A DNA stretch of 64,000 bases from Bacteroidota bacterium (GCA_018266755.1 JAFDZW010000005.1:372001-436000); one strand, 5' to 3'. Positions 18,935-30,634 are shown, counted from the stretch's first letter. A program made the numbers and translations. Notes: generated from the sequence alone by a model not told the origin.

Positions 18935-20494
18935 TTATGAAAATCGGACTTCTCGCCCGAAGACTTCCTCAAACAAGGTTTTCTTCCGCTCTGCTCCCCA
19001 TATTTCAAGCGAAGCGTCCCGGCCCATCTCCCGGCGCAATTTGAGGGATATTTCAACCTTGTTCGAGCCAATTCGAGTGTCTACGCCCCGAACAAGCCCC
19101 AGGTTTCCGCGGTCCAGGCCTTCTGCAATACGCAAAATGGCTGCGAGACGACGAACCAGTTCGCGATGTTCGTCTCGCTGCAACTGGACAAACCCCTCAT
19201 GTTTTAGCTTCGGATGCGATTTACGATGGTAACGGGCCACATTTGCGATGACCTGAATCTCTTCGTTGGTGAAGCCAAGTAAGTCGGAATGGCTAATAAT
19301 ATAGTAGCTATGGAGGTGGTGTTCGGAGTGTGAGATGTGGTATCCAACATCATGGAGGAGAGAGGCATAGTATAAGAACTCTCTGGCTTCGGTGCCCATG
19401 CCGTGGAGCCGTTTGGTCTGATCGAAGATCGAGAGCGCAAGCTCGGCGACATGATTGGAATGCTCCGCGTCATAATGACAGAGTTCGGCAAGATGCCGGA
19501 CACTCTGTTCCCGAACATCTATAATCTTTCGGTGGGCAGTCCCATCATTAAATCGGTGATGGCGAAGATGGTCATACAGCACGCCCTCACGAAGCGCATA
19601 AGTACTGGTCATTACTTCACTTGCGCCAAGCAGCTCCATCGATTGTTCAAGGATCAGCGCACCGCCGAGAATGATATCCGCTCGCTTCTCGTCAAGGCCG
19701 GGTATTTTCCGACGCTGTTGGGTCGTCGAACATGCCAAAAGCAAAGAAACAACCTCCCGCACTTCGGCAATATCCATTGTAAAGCTGTTGAGCCGAAGTG
19801 CTCCTGATTTGCCGCTTTGACCACCTCGTAGCGCAGCAACCATGCTGGCAACAGAGAGCGCCGTCCCGCTCGAGACTGCTGCAACGGCGAATCCCCGTTT
19901 CTCGATCTCCTTCGCAGTCTGTGCCAGTTCACCAACGATATGCCTTCGGGCTGCTGAGACCTCCCGCGGAGAAGGACGATCTGAGAGATTAAAGTGTTTC
20001 GTGAGACGTATTGCTCCAAGTTTATGACTTACTATAAACTTGGGGCTACCTCGTTCTCCCAATACGTACTCCGTAGAGCCACCTCCGATATCGAAAACCA
20101 GAGTCTTCTTTGCATACAACGGCAGGGCTTGGAGCACTCCTAAATAGACCAAACGCCCTTCTTCAAATCCGGAAACGACCTCGATGTTGATCCCAAGTAC
20201 TGACTTCACCTTTCGGATGAAGTCATCCTGATTCTCCGCCTCGCGGATGGCACTCGTGGCTATCGCCCGGACGGCCTTCACTTTTCGAGTATCAAGGACG
20301 GTCTTGAACCGACGAAGCGCATCCATACCCCGTTTCATCGCCTCCGGGGTCAGATATTTCATGTCGGCCCCACTTTCGCCGAGACGGACCATCTCTTTGT
20401 CACTCGAAACTATACGGAACGAGCCATTCGGCTTCGTGTCCGCAATCACGAGGTGAAAGGAGTTTGTCCCCAGATCTATCGCCGCAAGTCGCAT
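18935..20494 (-). CDS. Ppx/GppA exopolyphosphatase / pppGpp phosphohydrolase
   Basis: 519 residues. The N-terminal ASKHA fold begins AAIDLGTNSFHLVIAD, with the second phosphate loop FDIGGGSTEYVLG near residue 140. A C-terminal HD-type domain contains LLHDVGYHISHSEHHLHS. The two-domain length matches E. coli-type Ppx/GppA (about 500 residues). It hydrolyses inorganic polyphosphate and/or pppGpp; the two activities cannot be separated from sequence alone. The start codon shares one base with the stop of the preceding BNR-repeat gene (TGATG). Confidence 0.92.
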   Translation of the reverse strand: MRLAAIDLGTNSFHLVIADTKPNGSFRIVSSDKEMVRLGESGADMKYLTPEAMKRGMDALRRFKTVLDTRKVKAVRAIATSAIREAENQDDFIRKVKSVLGINIEVVSGFEEGRLVYLGVLQALPLYAKKTLVFDIGGGSTEYVLGERGSPKFIVSHKLGAIRLTKHFNLSDRPSPREVSAARRHIVGELAQTAKEIEKRGFAVAAVSSGTALSVASMVAALRGGQSGKSGALRLNSFTMDIAEVREVVSLLLACSTTQQRRKIPGLDEKRADIILGGALILEQSMELLGASEVMTSTYALREGVLYDHLRHHRFNDGTAHRKIIDVREQSVRHLAELCHYDAEHSNHVAELALSIFDQTKRLHGMGTEAREFLYYASLLHDVGYHISHSEHHLHSYYIISHSDLLGFTNEEIQVIANVARYHRKSHPKLKHEGFVQLQRDEHRELVRRLAAILRIAEGLDRGNLGLVRGVDTRIGSNKVEISLKLRREMGRDASLEIWGAERKKTLFEEVFGREVRFS

Positions 20495-23400
20495 CAGTTT
20501 GAGATCTCGATCACTGGTTTTCTCAACTTCTCTGCCATCGCATTAAATTGTGGCACCGAGTACTTCTCTACGGCTCGCAGGATTGCAAGTTGCTTGTCTA
20601 CGTCGAAGCCCAGGTCTTCGAACACCTCATAATCCTGGTCGGTCGGACGGGCGTCGGCACTTTTGACGACGTCAAAGAGCATCGAGAATTTATCATTGAG
20701 CTTTACCGGAAACCGTAGCGCATCCTCCCCTGCCTTGATCCGAACCTGAACAAGTTCGTCTTCGACCATTTTAAGCGAATCGAGAAGCGGCTTTGCAATT
20801 GCCTTAAGTGGTTTCGCGGCATTCGAGTCGCTGATGCTTCCAAGAAATCCCTCGACAGCCCCGCGAGTTTTGCGTAGTTGCTTTATGGCACGGTGAATAG
20901 CAGTGATCGTGTCACGGATCTGGAGTGCCAGCTTGAGTTGAACGTCGAGGTCGCTTTGCGTTACTTTGACCTTGGGATATTCAAATACCTCGAAGTCTTT
21001 CGATCCAAGAACGGTGTCACCCCGCAGAAGTTGTACGACATATTTCCCCGGAGCGCATTTGGGGCCGGTAAGGGAGCCCTGAAGTACCATCCCGGGCTCG
21101 GCCTCTTCTGCGTCGGGATAGCGCAGATCCCAAACGAACTGGTTCATCCCCGAATCGGCTCGCAGAATGCCGGGCCGTTTGATATCGGGATCCTGATAGA
21201 ACTCCTTACGAATCTTGATCGGCTCATGCTTCTTGTCCCTGGTGCTTGAATAGCTGATGATCGTATCCCCCTTATCGGTGAGGAATCGGAGTTCAATCTC
21301 GCTCGTCTGTTTCTTATTGAAATAATAGCGGATGATTGCACCGTTTGGTGCATTTTGACCGGATGTGATTGCAGTATCTCCGCCGTATCCTTCCATACGG
21401 ACAGTCTGACGTGGAGCAAACAGATAGGCTGGCGAATGTGCCACCGAGTCTGATAGCTGATACAACGATGTTATGTCGTCCAGGATCCAGAACGAGCGGC
21501 CGTGCGTCGCGATCACGAGATCGTTATCCCGAGCCTGCACTTGTATGTCGTGCACCGGAGTGATCGGCATGTTCAATCGAAGCGATTGCCAGGAAGCACC
21601 GTCATTGAACGAGATATACACTCCCCGTTCCGTCCCACAGTAGAGGATGCCTCGCTTATGTGGATCTTCTCGAATGCACCGGGTAAACGAACCATCTTCG
21701 ATCCCGTCGGTGATCTGCGTCCATGTCTGGCCCATGTCGGTCGTTTTGAACAGATACGGGTGGCGATCATCCCATTTATACCGATGAGCAGCCAAGTAAC
21801 ACGTCGATGCATCGTAATGCGATGGCTCGATGATCGAAATAATTGCCCATTGCGGCAAACCTTTTGGGGTCACTTTTGACCAGTGTTTTCCTTCGTCTGT
21901 TGTGACGTGCACTAACCCATCGTCCGTCCCGGCCCACAGCACGCCTTGTTTTACGGGCGAAGGCGCAAATGCGAAAATGTCAGGGTACGTCTCGGCCCCG
22001 GTGTTGTCCTTGGTGATCGGCCCACCGCTCGAACACATCGTTTCCGGCAGCATGCGCGTCAGGTCGGGACTAATGATCTCCCACGTATATCCGGAATTCG
22101 TGGTCTTGTGTACGAATTGAGAGGTAACATACATCGTCTTCGGATCGAACGGCGAGAATGCGATCGGGTACGTCCACTGAAAACGATATTTCTTCATGCA
22201 TGAACCGTCGCCAAGACCAGACTCGGGGTATGGGGAGATCATTTGGTATTGGTCGGTGGACTTCGTGTACTTGCTCAATTGCCCATCGTATTCGCCGCCA
22301 TACGTAATGTCGGGATTCGTAGGATCCGGCACGATGTATCCGGCCTCTCCGCCGGCTACCCCATACCACTGATCGCGACCGATATCGCCGCCTGTTGTAC
22401 GGCTGGCAATCCGTATCGATCCCCAATCCTGCTGTGCACCGTAGATATTGTACGGGAAATCATTATCGAGATTGACATGATAGAACTGTGCGGTCGAAAA
22501 TCCCGCCGATCCTTTATTCCACGTTTTTGCGGCGTTGAACGTGATTGCAGCACTGCCATCTTCACCGATGATGAAATTATTCGGATCGTTCGGGTTGATC
22601 CACATATCATGGTTATCTCCGTGTTCCTGTCCGATGACGGTGAACGACTGGCCGCCGTTCGTCGAACGCCAGAACTCTACATTCATGACATAGACCAGAT
22701 TCTGGTCCTTCGGGTCGCAAAACACACCGCTGAAATACCACGGGCGCTGCGTGAGGTTATTGTTCGTGTCGAGTTGCTGCCATTTCTTTCCTCCGTCATC
22801 GCTTCGGAACAGCCCCCCATGCTCATTTTCTATCATGGCAAATACACGATCCGGATTCGCAGGCGAGACGGCAATGCATATCTTGCCAAGCATCCCCTTC
22901 GGCATGCCCGGATTCTTCGAGAGCGAGAACCACGTCGATCCGCCATCGACCGATTTATAGAGACCGGACCCATCCCCACCGCTCGTGAGAGACCATGCTG
23001 TCCGGTTGGCCGTCCAAAGAGACGCGTACATCGTCATGGAATTCGATGGATCGAATTCGACATCAACCGCACCGGTACTATCGCTGTGGCTAAGGACAAG
23101 CTGCCATGACGAGCCGCCGTCGGTGGTGCGATAGAGCCCGCGTTCGGGGTTCTTGCCAAAGATCTGGCCCATGACCGCAACGAACGCAATATTCGGATTT
23201 GTGGGGTGGACGATGATGCGGGCGATGGAGTACGATTTATCGAGCCCGATATGCTTCCAGGTCTTTCCGGCATCGGTCGACTTGTACATCCCATCGCCAA
23301 GCGAAATCGTATTGCGAATCGCCGCTTCGCCCATCCCGACATAGATGACATTCGGATCGCTCGGCGCGACGGCCAGCGCACCGACCGAGCTGCTATGAAA

Positions 23401-23667
23401 CGTCGTATCGGAAATAGGATACCACGTATTACCGGCATCTTCGGTACGCCAGACGCCACCGCCCGTTGCTCCCATGTAATAGAGCATCGGTTTCTCTTTG
23501 ACGCCGCAGACACTCAAGCATCGACCGCCTCGAAACGGGCCGATATTCCGCCACTTCATGGCGGAAAAGAGCGAGTGAGGATACCGTTCGCTTACCTGTT
23601 TGGCTGAGACTGTGCCGCTTGCAAGCAATCCGGCAAGTAGCAACGATCGCACGATGAAGTTCTTCAA
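20494..23667 (-). CDS. Exported BNR/Asp-box beta-propeller protein (VPS10-like)
   Basis: 1,057 residues from a TTG start at 23667, supported by an AGGAG nine bases upstream and a TATATTTG promoter element at 23698-23705. A signal peptide (LLLAGLLASGTVSA) is followed by many Asp-box repeats of the type S/T-x-D-x-G-x-x-W (GVWRTEDAGNTW, MYKSTDAGKTW, LYRTTDGGSSW, VHVTTDEGKHW). These build a sortilin-like double propeller over about residues 35-720. The last ~250 residues are charged and helical and lack a T9SS sorting domain. Proteins of this kind are often labelled glycosyl hydrolase, but no catalytic residues can be named here. Confidence 0.8.
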   Translation of the reverse strand: MKNFIVRSLLLAGLLASGTVSAKQVSERYPHSLFSAMKWRNIGPFRGGRCLSVCGVKEKPMLYYMGATGGGVWRTEDAGNTWYPISDTTFHSSSVGALAVAPSDPNVIYVGMGEAAIRNTISLGDGMYKSTDAGKTWKHIGLDKSYSIARIIVHPTNPNIAFVAVMGQIFGKNPERGLYRTTDGGSSWQLVLSHSDSTGAVDVEFDPSNSMTMYASLWTANRTAWSLTSGGDGSGLYKSVDGGSTWFSLSKNPGMPKGMLGKICIAVSPANPDRVFAMIENEHGGLFRSDDGGKKWQQLDTNNNLTQRPWYFSGVFCDPKDQNLVYVMNVEFWRSTNGGQSFTVIGQEHGDNHDMWINPNDPNNFIIGEDGSAAITFNAAKTWNKGSAGFSTAQFYHVNLDNDFPYNIYGAQQDWGSIRIASRTTGGDIGRDQWYGVAGGEAGYIVPDPTNPDITYGGEYDGQLSKYTKSTDQYQMISPYPESGLGDGSCMKKYRFQWTYPIAFSPFDPKTMYVTSQFVHKTTNSGYTWEIISPDLTRMLPETMCSSGGPITKDNTGAETYPDIFAFAPSPVKQGVLWAGTDDGLVHVTTDEGKHWSKVTPKGLPQWAIISIIEPSHYDASTCYLAAHRYKWDDRHPYLFKTTDMGQTWTQITDGIEDGSFTRCIREDPHKRGILYCGTERGVYISFNDGASWQSLRLNMPITPVHDIQVQARDNDLVIATHGRSFWILDDITSLYQLSDSVAHSPAYLFAPRQTVRMEGYGGDTAITSGQNAPNGAIIRYYFNKKQTSEIELRFLTDKGDTIISYSSTRDKKHEPIKIRKEFYQDPDIKRPGILRADSGMNQFVWDLRYPDAEEAEPGMVLQGSLTGPKCAPGKYVVQLLRGDTVLGSKDFEVFEYPKVKVTQSDLDVQLKLALQIRDTITAIHRAIKQLRKTRGAVEGFLGSISDSNAAKPLKAIAKPLLDSLKMVEDELVQVRIKAGEDALRFPVKLNDKFSMLFDVVKSADARPTDQDYEVFEDLGFDVDKQLAILRAVEKYSVPQFNAMAEKLRKPVIEISN

Positions 23668-23697
23668 GTGATCCGCTCCTGGAATGTATTCAGGCTA

Positions 23698-23705
23698 CAA
23701 ATATA
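23698..23705 (-). promoter_or_regulatory. TATATTTG -7 element for the BNR-repeat gene
   Basis: Exact match to the FCB-group TAnnTTTG element on the minus strand, about 30 bases upstream of the TTG start. I find no clear TTG at the -33 position. Confidence 0.5.
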
Positions 23706-23736
23706 CCGGAGCGTTGTCGTTCGTGCGGCGAGGAGG

Positions 23737-25399
<1,663 letters not shown>

Positions 25400-25449
25400 T
25401 TGTAGACCATTACCCACAGCCGATTCACTCACGATAAACGACTGCATAC

Positions 25450-26862
25450 ATGCCGATCAAGTTTGGGACCGACGGATGGCGCGACGTCATTGCCGAAGGG
25501 TATACATTCGAGAATGTTGCCCGTGTATCGCTCGCAACCGCTCGCTATTTCAAATCGCAGCCGAATAGCAAAGCCGGTATCTTTATTGGCTATGATGCGC
25601 GCTTTCTCTCCCGTGAGTTCGCAGAACTTGCTGCCAGAGTGATTGCTTCGACCGGCTTGAAAGTCTATCTTTCATCCGATATTTGTGCAACACCTGCGAC
25701 GTCGCTTGCAATCGTCGAGAAGAAACTTGCCGGTGGCGTAATGATTACAGCCTCACATAATCCGGCCAAATATAACGGCTACAAGATTAAAGGGTCGTAC
25801 GGCGGCGCTGCACTTCCATCGGCTATTGCAAAGATCGAGGACGAATGTGCGAAAGTGATCAAGTCGGTGAATATCGTCGACGTCCTCGACACACTCCCCG
25901 CACTTGCCGAGCTCGAGCACAAGGGAAAGATCTCCGAACTCGATGCGCGAACGATGTACATCAAGAAGCTTGCGAAGCTTGTGAACATCGATCGCATCGA
26001 ACGCTCGGGGCTTGGCTTAGCCTACGACCCAATGTATGGCGCCGGGATAGAAACACTTGAGCGTCTTATGCCGGAAGTTTCTATTCTGCATAATGTCCGC
26101 AATCCAGGTTTTGGCGGCACTCCGCCCGAGCCCCTGCCGCAGAATACGAAAGAGTTTGCACAGTTCGTCGTCGAGGGAGGCTTTACTCTCGGCCTCGTCA
26201 CCGATGGAGATGCAGACCGCATCGGTGCCATCGACGAGAACGGCACGTTCTTTTCATCGCAGATGATCTTGTGCCTCTTGCTAAAGTACCTTGTAGAAGT
26301 AAAGCGCAAACGAGGGAAAGTCGTCGTCAGCCTATCGGTCACCTCGATGATCGATCGTATGTGTGAGCGCTATCGCCTCGACGTGGTCCGAACGCCGGTC
26401 GGATTCAAGTACATCACCGAATACATGCTCAAAGGCGGCGTACTAATTGGCGGAGAGGAGTCCGGTGGAATCGGTATTCCCTCTGTACATATTCCCGAGC
26501 GTGACGGTCTTTTCAACGGCTTGTTGCTCGCCGAAATCTGCGCGTACTACGAACAGTCGTTGGCCGAGCTTGTCGAAGACCTTGAAAAAGACTACGGCGT
26601 CCATTCCTACGACCGATTCGATTTCCATACAACCGACGCGCGGAAAAAGAAGGTACTGAAGAAAGCCTCCACGGGGTTCAAGACAATCGCTGGTAAGCAG
26701 GTCACCAATACGATCACGACTGACGGATACAAATTCGAGCTTGCCGACGGCAGTTGGCTCATGATCCGCTCTTCGGGTACCGAGCCTCTGCTTCGGTACT
26801 ATGCAGAGTCGTCGTCGCCGGCGATGGTGAAGAAGCTGCTCGCCTTCGCGAAAGCGCTGTAG
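25450..26862 (+). CDS. Phosphoglucomutase/phosphomannomutase
   Basis: 470 residues, alpha-D-phosphohexomutase family. The four active-site loops are visible: the phosphoserine loop TASHNPAKYNGYK (near residue 100), the Mg loop DGDADRIG, the sugar loop GEESGGIG, and the phosphate loop RSSGTEPLLRYY near the C-terminus. It probably interconverts hexose 1- and 6-phosphates, but whether glucose, mannose or glucosamine is preferred cannot be told. The last 104 bases overlap the 3' end of the convergent membrane-protein gene. Confidence 0.92.
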   Translation: MPIKFGTDGWRDVIAEGYTFENVARVSLATARYFKSQPNSKAGIFIGYDARFLSREFAELAARVIASTGLKVYLSSDICATPATSLAIVEKKLAGGVMITASHNPAKYNGYKIKGSYGGAALPSAIAKIEDECAKVIKSVNIVDVLDTLPALAELEHKGKISELDARTMYIKKLAKLVNIDRIERSGLGLAYDPMYGAGIETLERLMPEVSILHNVRNPGFGGTPPEPLPQNTKEFAQFVVEGGFTLGLVTDGDADRIGAIDENGTFFSSQMILCLLLKYLVEVKRKRGKVVVSLSVTSMIDRMCERYRLDVVRTPVGFKYITEYMLKGGVLIGGEESGGIGIPSVHIPERDGLFNGLLLAEICAYYEQSLAELVEDLEKDYGVHSYDRFDFHTTDARKKKVLKKASTGFKTIAGKQVTNTITTDGYKFELADGSWLMIRSSGTEPLLRYYAESSSPAMVKKLLAFAKAL

Positions 26863-28522
26863 CGGCTCCAAGGCCGACCAGGGCGATCAATCCGAAAGCG
26901 GATATCCACGCCCCAACTCTTTCGGAGTTCTGTTTGACGATCCGAAGTTGGTAACTCCGCTTCCCTTCTGTGATGGTGGCTACGATGCGCCCGAGTGAAT
27001 CCGACCGAACAGGATACTCGACTCCACGGTCGTCCTTCAAATGCCACGTCGGGAAATACGCATGATCGAAGAGTAAGTCTGCCGAGGCGCTTGTCTGGTC
27101 CACTTCGAATGTTGTAGTCGTCGCCCCACGCTCGATCCGGCCGATCGAAGTGGAGCCTCTTGTAATACGGATCTCCCGATCGTTTGTGTGTTTGGCAAAG
27201 AATCGCATCGCAGCCTCGGGTTTGTCTGCGACCACTTCTGGCAAGTACTCCGGTGCATCCATTGTCGCATCGGCAATAGGCGCAAAACCAATGGATTGAT
27301 CGGTTGCATTACGTGAGAAGATCCATAGTGCTCCTGCGCTTAAGACAAGCATTAACACAACGCCTACTGCAGCAAATTGCATATTCATCTTCGATTCGAA
27401 TATGCGTACGATCAATATCGAAAGACCCATTGTGATCCAGACATCCCACCGCCACGTAAACTGTACAATATCCATGAATGGAAGTATCTTCCAGATCGGA
27501 TACAGCACGTACGGTACTTGAACTGCAATTGCAACGATGAGTGCGAATTGAGTTGCACGGTCAAAACTGTTTAGCGTATCCCGCAACGTGGAACGTCGGA
27601 CGTAGACAAAACCTATCGTCACAATCAGCAAAGCATCGAGTAGCACATAGAGAGTCTTGATCTTCTGGCTCACCATCGAATCGAGGAGTGCATATCCGGT
27701 CGAATGATTTGCTTCGATCGCCAGGTTCACTCCACCCATTGCCTGTGTTGAGATCGCATCCTTCAAATCGGATACAGGCATCACATACACTGCACTCACT
27801 GCCAATGCAAGCAGCATCCCAGCAATCTGCGACAATAGTAGCCACCGGCGCTCACCTACCCAGACTTTCCCAACGATCCAATAAATGAGCGTCACATACA
27901 GTAGAACGATCGTTGCAGGAACATTAGAGAGCAACAGCCCGGACCACCCGATCGCCGACCAGAGTGCAGCCCGCAGCATACTCTGCCTGTCCGTATTCCC
28001 ATGTTGGAGCGTATAGAGTGAGAGGAGCACAATCGGCACGAATGCGAACGCCGCATGCTCACCGAGCGCATTCCTCAGGAACAAATCCGCACACCGGTAT
28101 GGGAATACACAGTAGAAGAGAGCCCCAAAGCCCGCAGCCATTCTCGATGACGAGACCGCTCGTAACAACAGATAACTACTAATACTCGAGACCAATAAGA
28201 ACAGTACGCTCACCACGGTGAAACGGTTCGCCTCCGTTGCAACTCCGATCAACGATACGATTCCTCCTACCCAATATGGCAATGGTGGGTAGTAGTAGAA
28301 TGCCGGCGATCCGAAGCCTGCAAACGAATCCGGCATCCATCGCGGATACCAATGTCCTTCCGCGAAAAGATCACCGAATTGTCGAAGCCAATTCAAATGG
28401 ATCCACCCATCGGAACCTAGAATCGGATAGAACAAAAGGAGGCCCAGCATCATCAACGCGGAAACGATCAGCACCATTTGCACCAATCGAAGGTATCCAC
28501 GGTATGATGATTCGGCACTCAC
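26759..28522 (-). CDS. Polytopic membrane protein, PTPS-related / GT-C-like
   Basis: 587 residues with about 12 hydrophobic helices. The first loop holds GSDGWIHLNWLRQFGD and GHWYPRWMPDSFAGFG, then FYYYPPLPYW. This matches the 6-pyruvoyl-tetrahydropterin-synthase-related membrane domain (PF10131-like), which resembles lipid-linked-sugar glycosyltransferases of the GT-C fold. A periplasmic beta-rich region (about 400-520) precedes the final helix and an Arg/Ser/Ala tail. Its 3' end overlaps the convergent phosphoglucomutase gene by 104 bases. The start overlaps the thioesterase stop (ATGA). Confidence 0.75.
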   Translation of the reverse strand: MSAESSYRGYLRLVQMVLIVSALMMLGLLLFYPILGSDGWIHLNWLRQFGDLFAEGHWYPRWMPDSFAGFGSPAFYYYPPLPYWVGGIVSLIGVATEANRFTVVSVLFLLVSSISSYLLLRAVSSSRMAAGFGALFYCVFPYRCADLFLRNALGEHAAFAFVPIVLLSLYTLQHGNTDRQSMLRAALWSAIGWSGLLLSNVPATIVLLYVTLIYWIVGKVWVGERRWLLLSQIAGMLLALAVSAVYVMPVSDLKDAISTQAMGGVNLAIEANHSTGYALLDSMVSQKIKTLYVLLDALLIVTIGFVYVRRSTLRDTLNSFDRATQFALIVAIAVQVPYVLYPIWKILPFMDIVQFTWRWDVWITMGLSILIVRIFESKMNMQFAAVGVVLMLVLSAGALWIFSRNATDQSIGFAPIADATMDAPEYLPEVVADKPEAAMRFFAKHTNDREIRITRGSTSIGRIERGATTTTFEVDQTSASADLLFDHAYFPTWHLKDDRGVEYPVRSDSLGRIVATITEGKRSYQLRIVKQNSERVGAWISAFGLIALVGLGAATALSRRRAASSPSPATTTLHSTEAEARYPKSGS

Positions 28523-28953
28523 TGCTGCAATAATCGGGAGCGAAGTGTCGCATCAAGTTCCTTCGGTCGGTCTGTCGTCTCATCGACTGAAACCATGACG
28601 GATTCACACTCGAGGATTCGTCTGCCAGAAGATTCCAGATTCATGATCTGCTCGAGTGCAATGCTCGTCTTGCCGAGATTCGACACTCTTGTATAGATCA
28701 CGAGTTCATCGTCGAATTGCGCCGGCGAGAAATAATTGAGCGCATTCCGGACAAAGAAAAACTTATGGTGCTGCGCGAAGGTCCCGTGATCCATCGGAAT
28801 ACCGGCCACGTCACGACAGAATTCAATCCGAGCGACTTCCAGCATTTCCAGATACCGCGAGTTATGGACTACCCCCTGCCGATCGCATTCGTGCGAGCGA
28901 ACCCGATATCGTGTCGAATAGGAGTAGTCAGATTCTCTGTACTGTGTATCCAT
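28519..28953 (-). CDS. Acyl-CoA thioesterase (4HBT/YbgC-like hotdog fold)
   Basis: 144 residues, single hotdog domain. The catalytic region reads CDRQGVVHNSRYLEMLEVARIEF, with the Asp in the place used by 4-hydroxybenzoyl-CoA thioesterases. The substrate is unknown; YbgC relatives act on acyl-CoA or acyl-ACP. It is two bases downstream of the threonine aldolase gene and overlaps the next membrane-protein start, so the three form one transcription unit. Confidence 0.85.
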   Translation of the reverse strand: MDTQYRESDYSYSTRYRVRSHECDRQGVVHNSRYLEMLEVARIEFCRDVAGIPMDHGTFAQHHKFFFVRNALNYFSPAQFDDELVIYTRVSNLGKTSIALEQIMNLESSGRRILECESVMVSVDETTDRPKELDATLRSRLLQQ

Positions 28954-28955
28954 CG

Positions 28956-29987
28956 TTACGAAAAATACTCAGCGATGACTTGCGCTGCCGATGCACAGTC
29001 GATCGAAGAAACATCGAGATGTGTAACGGCACGAAGCGTCCCTGGTTTTCCGTGCGAGAGTCGTACGCCGCGTTTCTCAAGTTCTGCAATGTGGTCGTCC
29101 ATTGAAACGCTAACATCCAGCGGTTGCATCAGGACGATGTTGCTCTGTACCGAATCAAGATCGATATGCACGGACGTTGCATGTTTCGCGATATACTCCG
29201 CAAAGGATCTCGCATGCGCATTATCTTCGGCAACCCTGGTACGATTATTGCGCAGCGCGAACAGCGCTCCGGCTGCAATGATACCAACCTGCCGCATTCC
29301 GCCACCCCACATCTTGCGGAAGCGTCGTGCTTTCTCGATATGCTCTCGTGTCCCACAGATCGCACTGCCGACCGGCGCACCGAGGCCTTTCGAAAAACAG
29401 ATAGAAACCGTATCGAAATGAGCAGCATACTCGATCGGTTCGTGGCCTATGGCAGCACATGCATTCCATAACCGCGCTCCGTCAAGATGCATGCCGATCC
29501 CCTTCTCCCTGGCAACATGCGAGATTTCGGCGATGCGCTCCATCGGATAGATGGTGCCTCCGGCTCGGTTATGCGTATTCTCCAGGGCAATCAGACGAGT
29601 GACAGGCATATAGTATGCCTTGTCGCGAACTGCCGAGGCTACTTCGCCCGCACTCAGGATCCCCTTGTCCTGCGCTTTGACGGGATGAAGCTGAATACGC
29701 GAAAGAAAGCTTGCCGCTGTTGTCTCGTAATTGTAGATATGGGAATCTTCCTCGACAATCACCTCGTCTCCTTCGGTCGTATGCACCTTCAGCGCCAACT
29801 GGTTCGTCATGCAACCCGTGGGGCAATACAAGGCCGCTTCTTTCCCCACGATAGCGGCCGCCTCTGCCTCCAGAAGCTGCACCGTCGGATCTTCGGAAAA
29901 TACATCGTCGCCCACCGACGCGTTCGCCATAGCAAAGCGCATTGCTTCCGAGGGTTTGGTCACGGTATCGGACCGCAGGTCGATCAT
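28956..29987 (-). CDS. ltaE: Low-specificity L-threonine aldolase
   Basis: 343 residues, PLP fold type I. Begins DLRSDTVTKPSEAMR, a hallmark of threonine aldolases. The PLP-phosphate region is CPTGCMTNQLAL, the Asp/His pair lies in GMHLDGARLWN, and the Schiff-base Lys is in CFSKGLGAPVGS. Cleaves L-threonine/allo-threonine to glycine and acetaldehyde. AAGG lies upstream of the ATG. It is divergent from the Lrp-type regulator gene, which could control both. Confidence 0.92.
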   Translation of the reverse strand: MIDLRSDTVTKPSEAMRFAMANASVGDDVFSEDPTVQLLEAEAAAIVGKEAALYCPTGCMTNQLALKVHTTEGDEVIVEEDSHIYNYETTAASFLSRIQLHPVKAQDKGILSAGEVASAVRDKAYYMPVTRLIALENTHNRAGGTIYPMERIAEISHVAREKGIGMHLDGARLWNACAAIGHEPIEYAAHFDTVSICFSKGLGAPVGSAICGTREHIEKARRFRKMWGGGMRQVGIIAAGALFALRNNRTRVAEDNAHARSFAEYIAKHATSVHIDLDSVQSNIVLMQPLDVSVSMDDHIAELEKRGVRLSHGKPGTLRAVTHLDVSSIDCASAAQVIAEYFS

Positions 29988-30014
29988 AGTGGTTACCTTA
30001 TTTATTAAAGTAAT

Positions 30015-30028
30015 GGTTTTTAGAAACC
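30015..30028. promoter_or_regulatory. Inverted repeat between threonine aldolase and the Lrp gene
   Basis: GGTTT-ttag-AAACC, placed in the divergent intergenic region about 17 bases upstream of the TATATTTG element of the regulator. A plausible operator for autoregulation; too short to be sure. Confidence 0.3.
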
Positions 30029-30044
30029 TTAATTAGTTTTGTCG

Positions 30045-30052
30045 TATATTTG
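30045..30052 (+). promoter_or_regulatory. TATATTTG -7 element for the Lrp-type regulator
   Basis: Exact TAnnTTTG element 31 bases before the GTG start at 30084. It rules out the in-frame TTG at 30039 as the start. Confidence 0.5.
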
Positions 30053-30083
30053 CACTGCGTTACTAATCAACCGTAGGCAACCA

Positions 30084-30608
30084 GTGGCAAATCCGAAACG
30101 AATCGAGCGACCGACCCCTGCTCCGTCCCATTTGGGACTGGACGAGATCGACCTCGATCTGGTCATTGCACTGCAAAAGTACGGACGCCGCAAGCGCAAC
30201 GAGCTCGCCGAGGAGATCGGCCTCTCGCTGCCGGCGATCAGTGAACGGCTCCGAAAGCTCGAAGAAGAACGCGGTATCATTAAAGAATACCGTGCCGTTC
30301 TCGACCCCAAACGCCTCGGGCTCGATGTTGCCGCCTTCATTTTCGTGACCGTCGAATCGAGCACGTTGTACCAGAACTTCCTTGAGCATGCGGCGAAGCA
30401 TCCCGAAATTTTGGAGGTCCATGCCATCACCGGCGACGGATCCCATTTGTTAAAAATCCGGACGTGGAATACATCGACGCTCGAGCAACTCCTGTCCGAG
30501 ATCCAATCCTGGAAAGGCGTCAAACAGACCCGGACCAATATCGTGCTTTCGTCTCCGAAAGAGACGACTGCGCTCCCGATCGAAGAACTCAAGACTAAAC
30601 ACAAATAA
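30084..30608 (+). CDS. Lrp/AsnC family transcriptional regulator
   Basis: 174 residues from GTG 30084. N-terminal winged helix-turn-helix (LDLVIALQKYGRRKRNELAEEIG ... SERLRKLEEERGIIKEYRAVLD region, about residues 20-75), then the RAM ligand-binding/oligomerisation domain (about 80-155, with VHAITGDGSHLLKIRT). Probably senses an amino acid. glnA starts 26 bases downstream and threonine aldolase is divergent, so nitrogen or amino-acid control of glutamine synthetase is the natural guess. This is context only. Confidence 0.88.
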   Translation: MANPKRIERPTPAPSHLGLDEIDLDLVIALQKYGRRKRNELAEEIGLSLPAISERLRKLEEERGIIKEYRAVLDPKRLGLDVAAFIFVTVESSTLYQNFLEHAAKHPEILEVHAITGDGSHLLKIRTWNTSTLEQLLSEIQSWKGVKQTRTNIVLSSPKETTALPIEELKTKHK

Positions 30609-30634
30609 TTTTCACCAAACACCACTTCTGACCA

